From: DRGT01 sp022567895
GTDB lineage: Archaea > Thermoproteota > Nitrososphaeria > Nitrososphaerales > Nitrosopumilaceae
Assembly: GCA_022567895.1 (NCBI GenBank)
Contig: JADFGC010000049.1
Coordinates: forward strand, 1 to 9,346
Reading direction: 5' to 3'
DNA: 9,346 nt
In this document: one piece after another, positions 5,621 to 9,346 of the stretch
Layout: each line of letters opens with the position of its first letter
Position numbering within the stretch: position 1 is the first letter of the stretch
Notes under the pieces: generated by a model
What the model was told of the DNA's origin: nothing
Databases searched by the model: none
Seen by the model: only the letters and a program-made list of their open reading frames with translations
Program-made: the position numbers and the translations under genes

Positions 5621-6429
5621 TTAATTTTCACCATTAGCTCCAAATGTGGGGATTTGATTTTTGAAATTTCATCTAATGCAGCTTTTGAATAAACAGTTAG
5701 TCTAATTGGGTCTGAACCTGGAGCCAAATCTAAAACGCTTAGGTCTTTAACAGATCTTACTTCAACCCCCAGAAATGAGCCACATGCTTTTTCGAGTTCT
5801 TTTGAAGACTTTGTGACAAAAAGAATACTTCGTCCAATTTTTTTTCTCCTTCCTCTTAAAGCAGATTTACCCGTTCTTGCTTTTCTTGATTTTAATCTGT
5901 CAATGTCTTGATTAAGATTGAGTGCATCAAGTAATTTGACCATATCTTTTGCATTAGAAATTGATTCTATTTCATCTGAAACAATAATTGGAAATGATTC
6001 TATTTTCTCAACTCTATGACCTCTTGATTCAACTAGTTTTTTTGAGGCAGTTGCTGCAATTGCTGAACATAATGCGAGTTTTTTTTCCTTTTTGTTGACT
6101 TTCTTATGTATGACTTTGTCAACATTTGGTGGATGTGCTTGCCTTCCTCCTCTAATTGAAGCAACTTCGCCCGCTTCACCTTGACGTCCACCGCCACCAC
6201 CTTTCATCCTGGCAATTCTTGCTTGTCCATGACCTGTTGGGGGATTAAGTGAATCTGCAGAGTTATCCATTCCAGCAGTTGGATGTGTTCCTTGTCTTTG
6301 AAATTGATGAGTGTTTAGATTAGTGTAGACTTTGTGAATTAGATCTTTTCTAAATGGTGTAGAGAACACAATTGGTAGTTCTACTTCCCCTTCCTTTGAA
6401 CCACTTGTAGATAATGTGATGGCTTTCAT
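5617..6429 (-). CDS. rpl4: Large-subunit ribosomal protein L4 (uL4, archaeal L4e type)
   Basis: At 270 residues this is the archaeal/eukaryotic-type uL4, a 23S rRNA-binding protein whose long loop reaches the tunnel constriction. The loop is visible at about residues 65-101 as the Gly/Arg-rich stretch with GHGQARIARMKGGGGGRQGE and SIRGGRQAHPP. It is followed by KKVNKKEKKLALCSAIAATA, a lysine/arginine-rich segment (SRKARTGKSALRGRRKKIGRS) and VRSVKDLSVLDLAPGSDPIRLTVYS. A GGAGGT (6439-6444) lies nine bases before the ATG, which shares one base with the L3 stop (TAATG). The 3' end overlaps L23 by four bases. Confidence 0.97.
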   Translation of the reverse strand: MKAITLSTSGSKEGEVELPIVFSTPFRKDLIHKVYTNLNTHQFQRQGTHPTAGMDNSADSLNPPTGHGQARIARMKGGGGGRQGEAGEVASIRGGRQAHPPNVDKVIHKKVNKKEKKLALCSAIAATASKKLVESRGHRVEKIESFPIIVSDEIESISNAKDMVKLLDALNLNQDIDRLKSRKARTGKSALRGRRKKIGRSILFVTKSSKELEKACGSFLGVEVRSVKDLSVLDLAPGSDPIRLTVYSKAALDEISKIKSPHLELMVKIK

Positions 6430-7421
6430 TAAATAACTACCTCCAAAATATTTGGTTTGTTAATTTTTGATGGAATGTTTCTAATCTGTGATCTTAATTT
6501 GATTAATCTTCTATATGTTCCTGGAACAGAACCTTTCAAAATAACATAATCTCCTTTTACTAAACCAAAATGTTTGAAGCCCCCTTCTGGATTTATTTTA
6601 AAATCCTCACTGTCAGAATTACTCATTATCATTATTCTTTTGTTATATTCAACTCTTTGATGAAAGCCCATTTGACCTGCTCTTGGTACAGTATACATGA
6701 CGTTTTGTGGTGAAATTGGACCAAGTGAACCAACTTCTCTTACACTTTTTCTTGATTTGTGCTGTTTTCTTTTTACCCCCATTCTAGTGATTACTCCCTG
6801 CCATCCTTTTCCTTTTGTTATGGCTGCAACATCAACACCAGAACCAGTTTCAAAAACTTGATCAATTTTTACTTCTTTTCCTAACAAGTCTTTAACAAAA
6901 GTAAATTGTTTTTGAACATCTCCACCTTTTACTGCTGCCTCAAAGATGTAGGGTTTCTTTTGTTCAAGTCCTACAGTGTTTGGAGATATTGTAACAATGG
7001 CAAAAATTTCTTTTATTCTGCCGAGAATTTTTTCTGCATTTTCTAATGCTTTTTCTTTATTTTTTAAAGTGATATGTTTTGAAACTTGTTTTGGAATGTC
7101 TTCTGCATAAACATCAAACTCTGCATGTAATCCATTAGGATCTTTTGAATAACCTCTTACTCCCACAACAAGTATTGGCGGGGTTACAAGAACTGTACCA
7201 AGACTTACTAACTGCTTTCCAGCATTTGGGGTTTTTTCACGGTCATCTATAGAAACAATTTGAACACAGCCTGCTTTGAAACCTGCATGAGCAAGTAATT
7301 TTGGCTCTTCTGAAGAAATCTCAGGCCATGCTCGAATTCTAGCTTCCATGCTTTTAGCACGCCCTCTAGGAAGATATCCGATACTACCTCTACGTGGTTG
7401 ACTTTTCCTACGATGTCCCAT
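6429..7421 (-). CDS. rpl3: Large-subunit ribosomal protein L3 (uL3), first gene of the operon
   Basis: The protein has 330 residues, the normal length for archaeal uL3, an assembly-initiating protein reaching toward the peptidyl-transferase centre. Diagnostic parts are GHRRKSQPRRGSIGYLPRGRA at the N-terminus, FKAGCVQIVSIDD, the core KGKGWQGVITRMGVKRKQHKSRKS, and PRAGQMGFHQRVEYNKRI followed by GFKHFGLVKGDYVILKGSVPG. It is the first gene of the run. Unlike the downstream genes it has no Shine-Dalgarno sequence, and a TATA box lies about 30 bases before the ATG, so its mRNA is probably leaderless or nearly so. Confidence 0.97.
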   Translation of the reverse strand: MGHRRKSQPRRGSIGYLPRGRAKSMEARIRAWPEISSEEPKLLAHAGFKAGCVQIVSIDDREKTPNAGKQLVSLGTVLVTPPILVVGVRGYSKDPNGLHAEFDVYAEDIPKQVSKHITLKNKEKALENAEKILGRIKEIFAIVTISPNTVGLEQKKPYIFEAAVKGGDVQKQFTFVKDLLGKEVKIDQVFETGSGVDVAAITKGKGWQGVITRMGVKRKQHKSRKSVREVGSLGPISPQNVMYTVPRAGQMGFHQRVEYNKRIMIMSNSDSEDFKINPEGGFKHFGLVKGDYVILKGSVPGTYRRLIKLRSQIRNIPSKINKPNILEVVI

Positions 7422-7449
7422 GGATAAAGCGAAGATGTCGTTAACCGTC

Positions 7450-7457
7450 TTTTATAT
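7450..7457 (-). promoter_or_regulatory. TATA box (box A) of the ribosomal operon
   Basis: ATATAAAA on the minus strand is centred about 32 bases before the L3 ATG. With the usual archaeal spacing of about 25 bases from box A to the transcription start, the RNA would begin within roughly ten bases of the ATG. No convincing TFB recognition element (BRE) is obvious just upstream, where the sequence reads CCCCATC. Confidence 0.65.
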
Positions 7458-7473
7458 GATGGGGTTACAAACA

Positions 7474-7491
7474 AAATTATTATTTTAAAAA
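7474..7491 (-). terminator. Possible oligo-T terminator after the HNH gene
   Basis: Just after the HNH stop codon, the coding strand has T5 (7487-7491) and T4 (7474-7477) runs in an A/T-only context, the sort of U-rich tract that can end archaeal transcripts. It would separate the HNH transcript from the L3 promoter. There is no stem-loop, so the call is tentative. Confidence 0.35.
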
Positions 7492-7497
7492 CTTGGT

Positions 7498-8130
7498 CTA
7501 TTTTGTGACTTGCTTATCCCATACAACCCTTAAGCCTGTATGACCATATACTCTTTCTAAATGATCTATACTATTGCATGCCCTACAGAGTAGATTCAAG
7601 TCTTCTAAACCTCTTTTACCAGTATGAATTAATAAAATCATATTATGGCTTTCATTATGTTTTTCATTCCGGTATGCTATCCGTTCCTTTACTCCTCCCC
7701 CTTTGATGTGGTTAACTTCTAAGAATCTTGTATCATCACAGCCACACATAGCACATTTTATGGCAGGATCTACCTTAGCCAAAGTTTCAAGTCTTATTTT
7801 TGCGTAATAGCCTTGATAGTATTTTTTTCTCCATTCCTTATTTTCTAGGTGATACCTTTTTGTCCTTTGAATTATAGCTACCCTATTTTTTTGATAATAT
7901 TCTTTATGATTTCTTTTTATTTTCTCTTTATTTTTTTCCCTATAAGCAACCAGTTCCTCTTTATGTGTAGCTCGATAAGCAGCCCGTACCTCTTTATGTG
8001 TAGCATTATAAGCACGGCCATACGCACGTCTTTTTTCTATACTTTGAGGTTCATCTTTATGTTTAGCATAATAAGCACGGCTATACGTATGGTCATACGC
8101 ACGTTTTTTTTCTATACTTTTGTATGCCAT
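7498..8130 (-). CDS. HNH endonuclease family protein with repeated basic N-terminal half
   Basis: The protein has 210 residues. The C-terminal half has the zinc-bound HNH arrangement: C126-x2-C129, then LEVNHIKGGG with H141 as candidate metal-activating histidine, then DLNLLCRACN with C182-x2-C185 and N186. The N-terminal ~115 residues are very basic and built from short cycles around a Tyr and a HKE or NKE group (YYAKHKDE, YNATHKEV, YRATHKEE, YREKNKEK, YYQKNRVA). SIEKKRAY also recurs as SIEKRRAY 25 residues later. Such repeats often precede HNH domains in phage-like and free-standing homing endonucleases and probably bind DNA. The gene lies outside any intron or intein. It starts at ATG without a clear Shine-Dalgarno site and has no known partner here; its target is unknown. 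Confidence 0.85.
   Translation of the reverse strand: MAYKSIEKKRAYDHTYSRAYYAKHKDEPQSIEKRRAYGRAYNATHKEVRAAYRATHKEELVAYREKNKEKIKRNHKEYYQKNRVAIIQRTKRYHLENKEWRKKYYQGYYAKIRLETLAKVDPAIKCAMCGCDDTRFLEVNHIKGGGVKERIAYRNEKHNESHNMILLIHTGKRGLEDLNLLCRACNSIDHLERVYGHTGLRVVWDKQVTK
7958..8118 (-). repeat. Degenerate direct repeats inside the HNH gene
   Basis: TCTTTATGTGTAGC (plus-strand reading) occurs at 7958-7971 and 7991-8004, 33 bases apart, and as TCTTTATGTTTAGC at 8054-8067, 63 bases further on. A second pair sharing CATACGCACGT and then a T-rich stretch ending in TCTATACTTT occurs near 8019 and 8094. All spacings are multiples of three, so the repeats are in frame and explain the HKE cycles of the protein. 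Confidence 0.8.
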
Positions 8131-8152
8131 TTTTTATCAACCAGTCCTAAAC

Positions 8153-8169
8153 TATCTTTCTAGAAGATA
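8153..8169. promoter_or_regulatory. Palindrome in the divergent intergenic region, possible operator
   Basis: TATCTT and AAGATA form a perfect 6-base inverted repeat separated by TCTAG. The element lies 23-39 bases before the HNH ATG, where its core promoter would be expected, in the 136-base gap between the HNH gene (minus) and the small gene at 8267 (plus). No binding protein is known, and chance occurrence in AT-rich DNA is possible. Confidence 0.3.
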
Positions 8170-8177
8170 CTAAGAAT

Positions 8178-8196
8178 TAAGAATTTTCAGGATTAA
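8178..8196 (+). repeat. Intergenic motif TAAGAATTTTCAGGATTAA, copy 1
   Basis: This is the first of three identical 19-base copies. It lies between the divergent HNH gene and the 38-residue gene. The identity with the closing copy (8860-8881) extends leftward to 8169, giving 22 shared bases from 8169 to 8190. It is followed directly by ACAGTTCGTATCAAATGT (8197-8214), itself repeated at 8429-8446. Confidence 0.9.
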
Positions 8197-8230
8197 ACAG
8201 TTCGTATCAAATGTAAATAAAAAAAATAAA

Positions 8231-8239
8231 TTTTTAACA
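8231..8239 (+). promoter_or_regulatory. Possible TATA element of the 38-residue gene
   Basis: TTTTTAACA lies about 30 bases before the ATG pair at 8267/8270, compatible with a short or absent leader. No Shine-Dalgarno site precedes the start. The surrounding DNA is so AT-rich that the exact box is uncertain. Confidence 0.4.
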
Positions 8240-8266
8240 ATTATTAGTTACCTATACGAGCAGTAT

Positions 8267-8383
8267 ATGATGAGTGCAGAATCGCATGAGAAGAAGAAAG
8301 TAGAAGAAAAGAAAAAAGTAGAAGAAAAGAAAAAAGATAATGAAAAAAGTATCGATCAAGGACTTGACTGGGACGACGACTAG
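8267..8383 (+). CDS. Small highly charged protein of unknown function (38 residues)
   Basis: I do not recognise this small gene. It starts with two ATG codons in a row (either could be used) and ends in TAG at 8381. The peptide has a lysine/glutamate-rich centre in which KVEEKKK occurs twice, from an exact 18-base tandem duplication (8300-8317 and 8318-8335), and an acidic end, GLDWDDD, with a single tryptophan. It has no cysteine, signal or membrane segment, so it is predicted to be cytoplasmic and probably extended or helical. A TATA-like element lies upstream, and repeat motifs lie on both sides. The ordered charge pattern and the promoter argue for a real gene, but its small size keeps confidence moderate. 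Confidence 0.55.
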   Translation: MMSAESHEKKKVEEKKKVEEKKKDNEKSIDQGLDWDDD

Positions 8384-8410
8384 GTAGGATCTCACACTCT
8401 TCCAAAATTT

Positions 8411-8438
8411 TACGAACAATTACAATTAACAGTTCGTA
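8411..8438 (+). terminator. Inverted repeat downstream of the 38-residue gene, possible terminator
   Basis: TACGAAC (8411-8417) and GTTCGTA (8432-8438) are perfect 7-base complements around a 14-base AT-rich loop, 27 bases after the stop codon. A T4 run follows at 8449-8452. It could end transcription or be a binding site. Its right arm lies inside the repeated ACAGTTCGTATCAAATGT element, whereas the first copy of that element has no matching left arm nearby. Confidence 0.35.
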
Positions 8439-8446
8439 TCAAATGT
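8429..8446 (+). repeat. Second copy of ACAGTTCGTATCAAATGT
   Basis: This 18-base sequence is identical to 8197-8214. In the first location it follows the 19-base motif directly; here it comes before it, separated by six bases. The changed order suggests two separate elements rather than one duplicated block. Confidence 0.85.
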
Positions 8447-8452
8447 TAATTT

Positions 8453-8471
8453 TAAGAATTTTCAGGATTAA
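8453..8471 (+). repeat. Intergenic motif TAAGAATTTTCAGGATTAA, copy 2
   Basis: This copy is identical to copies 1 and 3. It ends seven bases before the TTTATCTA promoter element of the 68-residue gene, the same spacing as copy 3 has to the next promoter, so it is well placed for a regulatory site. Confidence 0.9.
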
Positions 8472-8478
8472 AAACAGA

Positions 8479-8486
8479 TTTATCTA
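8479..8486 (+). promoter_or_regulatory. TATA element of the 68-residue membrane protein gene
   Basis: TTTATCTA is centred about 26 bases before the ATG at 8509, preceded by A-rich AAAACAGA that could serve as TFB recognition element. The spacing predicts a leaderless transcript, and no Shine-Dalgarno sequence is present. Confidence 0.5.
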
Positions 8487-8508
8487 AAATAATTTTCTTA
8501 AATTAATT

Positions 8509-8715
8509 ATGACACTTCCTAAAGGCTCCAAGTACGTTGGGACTTGTGTAGGACTGGGCATCATTCTTGGAGCCTCCTTTGGCATCACTTATGCTCGCAT
8601 GACGGAAGAAGACTTAGGTTTCTGGATTGCCATTGGAGTAGGCATCGGAATAATCTTTGGCGCCATGATTGGAACTAGGCTAGACGCCAAGGCAAAGAAG
8701 AAAAATAAAAATTAA
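8509..8715 (+). CDS. Small two-helix glycine-rich membrane protein, unknown function
   Basis: The protein has 68 residues. Two hydrophobic segments, about 9-29 (YVGTCVGLGIILGASFGITYA) and 38-56 (FWIAIGVGIGIIFGAMIGT), are joined by a short acidic turn (RMTEEDLG) and followed by a lysine-rich end (KAKKKNKN). Glycines recur every four residues or so in both helices, the glycine-zipper pattern that permits tight helix packing. By the positive-inside rule the lysine-rich tail is cytoplasmic. I do not recognise a specific family. The ATG lies about 26 bases after a TATA element with no Shine-Dalgarno site, so the mRNA is probably leaderless. Its TAA stop is also the first three bases of motif copy 3. 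GC-richer codons than its surroundings support real coding. Confidence 0.8.
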   Translation: MTLPKGSKYVGTCVGLGIILGASFGITYARMTEEDLGFWIAIGVGIGIIFGAMIGTRLDAKAKKKNKN

Positions 8716-8731
8716 GAATTTTCAGGATTAA
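8713..8731 (+). repeat. Intergenic motif TAAGAATTTTCAGGATTAA, copy 3
   Basis: This third identical copy begins with the stop codon of the 68-residue gene and ends seven bases before the TTTAACTG promoter element of the 28-residue gene. The similarity to copy 2 continues weakly past the 19 bases into the promoter (GATTTA.CT.AAA). Confidence 0.9.
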
Positions 8732-8738
8732 GATCTGA

Positions 8739-8746
8739 TTTAACTG
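8739..8746 (+). promoter_or_regulatory. TATA element of the 28-residue membrane peptide gene
   Basis: TTTAACTG is centred about 28 bases before the ATG at 8771. It holds the same position relative to the upstream 19-base motif and the downstream start as the promoter at 8479, which supports both calls. No Shine-Dalgarno sequence precedes the start. Confidence 0.45.
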
Positions 8747-8770
8747 AAAGTATTACCATATTACTTGCGC

Positions 8771-8857
8771 ATGAAGGGTGCTGGTTACTGTATTGCAATG
8801 GCAATTACTGCTATTGTAGTGTACATTGCAGCCTCTATTTTATTACCTTTCACGTAA
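8771..8857 (+). CDS. Single-helix membrane peptide, unknown function (28 residues)
   Basis: This very short frame encodes 28 residues beginning MKGAGYCIAMAITAIVVYIA and ending in LLPFT, with stop TAA at 8855. Residues 7 to about 25 are uniformly hydrophobic, enough for one transmembrane helix, with one lysine at the N-terminus and a cysteine at residue 7. I do not recognise it. Peptides of this size are often accessory subunits of membrane complexes, but nothing here names a partner. Support for a real gene comes from its placement after a motif and TATA-like element with the same geometry as the gene before it, and from the clean hydrophobic pattern. It ends 10 bases before the stop codon of the converging gene. 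Confidence 0.5.
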   Translation: MKGAGYCIAMAITAIVVYIAASILLPFT

Positions 8858-8859
8858 AC

Positions 8860-8881
8860 ACTAAGAATTAAGAATTTTCAG
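8860..8881 (+). repeat. Closing partial motif copy, 22 bases shared with copy 1
   Basis: This 22-base stretch equals 8169-8190 and contains TAAGAATTTTCAG (8869-8881), the first 13 bases of the 19-base motif; the remaining GATTAA is replaced by coding sequence. On the minus strand it supplies the last codons and stop of the converging exported-protein gene. Confidence 0.9.
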
Positions 8882-9344
8882 CATCTGGTAAAACAGGTAT
8901 ACCCCAACCACGTTCTATGAGTTTTGCAACACTTGTAGGTTTAACACAAGCTGGTTTTCCGTTTGATTGTTTTAGCAAAAGTTCCAATCCTTCGTTACAA
9001 GTAACATGTGAAGGTTCTATTCCATCTCTGATTTGTTTTAAGGGGGAAGGGAAGTAATTTATTTTTGATTTCTCTTGAGGCAGTGGATCACTTTTTTCTT
9101 CCTCTTCTTCAGCAGGAACTGTTCCAGCTTCAAATGCAGCTCTACCACCAGGTATTTCAGAACATAATTTATCACCACAAACTCTAGGATCCATTGTACC
9201 CCAACCGCCACCTCCACCGCCTCCACCACCTCCTCCACCATAACCGAAGGAAGGATGGATAATTGCCAGTGAGGCTGACATTACTAAAATAATTCCCAAA
9301 AAAATGGGAGCTAGATACCAAGCAGCAGATGGTCTATTTGACAT
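8868..9344 (-). CDS. Putative exported or membrane-anchored cysteine-pair protein with 12-glycine linker
   Basis: The protein has 158 residues from an ATG two bases from the window edge, so a start further upstream cannot be excluded. Residues 8-32 are hydrophobic (AAWYLAPIFLGIILVMSASLAII), either a signal peptide or an anchor helix. Twelve glycines follow (36-47), then DPRVCGDKLCSEIPGGRAAFEAG with cysteines 56 and 61, an acidic linker (EEEEEK), and a C-terminal part with C116 and C133 (TCNEGLELLLKQSNGKPACVKP) ending in KLIERGWG. Segments like the last recur, from memory, in many secreted thaumarchaeal proteins of unknown function; the four cysteines may form extracellular disulphides. The final residues (AENS) and the stop lie in the 22-base repeat. 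No enzymatic function can be named. Confidence 0.75.
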   Translation of the reverse strand: MSNRPSAAWYLAPIFLGIILVMSASLAIIHPSFGYGGGGGGGGGGGGWGTMDPRVCGDKLCSEIPGGRAAFEAGTVPAEEEEEKSDPLPQEKSKINYFPSPLKQIRDGIEPSHVTCNEGLELLLKQSNGKPACVKPTSVAKLIERGWGIPVLPDAENS

Positions 9345-9346
9345 AA

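Noticed and set aside
1..7421. Introns, inteins or frameshifts in the ribosomal genes linked to the HNH nuclease
   Set aside because: Every complete ribosomal protein frame is uninterrupted and of normal length apart from the tails of S3 and L24.
7247..7474. Minus-strand frame of 75 codons overlapping the L3 start
   Set aside because: It runs out of frame through the conserved L3 N-terminus and across the TATA box.
7849..8163. Plus-strand frame of 104 codons opposite the HNH gene
   Set aside because: It is a hydrophobic F/I/S-rich shadow of the lysine/tyrosine-rich HNH repeats; the minus strand carries the zinc and HNH motifs.
8178..8881. Possible degenerate CRISPR array from the 19-base motif
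   Set aside because: Spacing between copies is irregular (hundreds of bases), the intervals hold genes, and no cas gene is present.
7421..8881. tRNA genes or att sites that might explain the accessory block
   Set aside because: No cloverleaf-like sequence or CCA-type end was recognised by eye on either strand; the direct repeats are the only candidate boundaries.

Overview
The window is a piece of an AT-rich archaeal chromosome, most probably from a marine ammonia-oxidising thaumarchaeon (Nitrososphaerota, Nitrosopumilus-like). The ribosomal proteins are archaeal in type (S4e, zinc-ribbon S14, and the RNase P protein Rpp29 inside the operon). L2 is missing between L23 and S19. The right end carries an exported protein whose paired-cysteine segments resemble those I associate with Nitrosopumilaceae secreted proteins. 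No search was run, so the taxonomic call is inference.

Positions 1-7421, minus strand: one long ribosomal-protein operon read right to left. The order is L3, L4, L23, S19, L22, S3, L29, Rpp29, S17, L14, L24, S4e, L5, S14, S8, then the first 14 codons of L6 at the window edge. S14 (58 codons) is short but clear. Genes overlap by 1 to 11 bases or sit a few bases apart, and many junctions read TAATG or ATGA, which suggests translational coupling. Most internal genes have a Shine-Dalgarno-like sequence (GGTGAT, GGAGGT or AGGAGATC). The first gene, L3, has none and sits about 30 bases from a TATA box, as for a leaderless or nearly leaderless mRNA. L2 and SUI1 (aIF1), which many archaea carry in this cluster, are absent. 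S3 and L24 carry long charged C-terminal tails, and the S3 tail is built on five identical 24-base repeats.

Positions 7498-8130, minus strand: a free-standing HNH-type zinc nuclease with a basic, tandemly repeated N-terminal half, just upstream of the operon promoter.

Positions 8131-8881: three very small plus-strand genes encoding a 38-residue charged peptide, a 68-residue two-helix glycine-rich membrane protein and a 28-residue single-helix membrane peptide. A 19-base motif, TAAGAATTTTCAGGATTAA, occurs before the first gene and between the genes, and a shortened copy closes the block. The outermost copies share a longer 22-base identity, so the block is bounded by direct repeats. This cassette-like layout is the least conventional part of the window.

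Positions 8868-9344, minus strand: a putative exported or membrane-anchored protein with an N-terminal hydrophobic helix, a run of 12 glycines and two cysteine-pair segments. It converges on the small-gene block.

No rRNA, tRNA, CRISPR array or insertion sequence was seen. No stretch longer than about 140 bases lacks a gene call.
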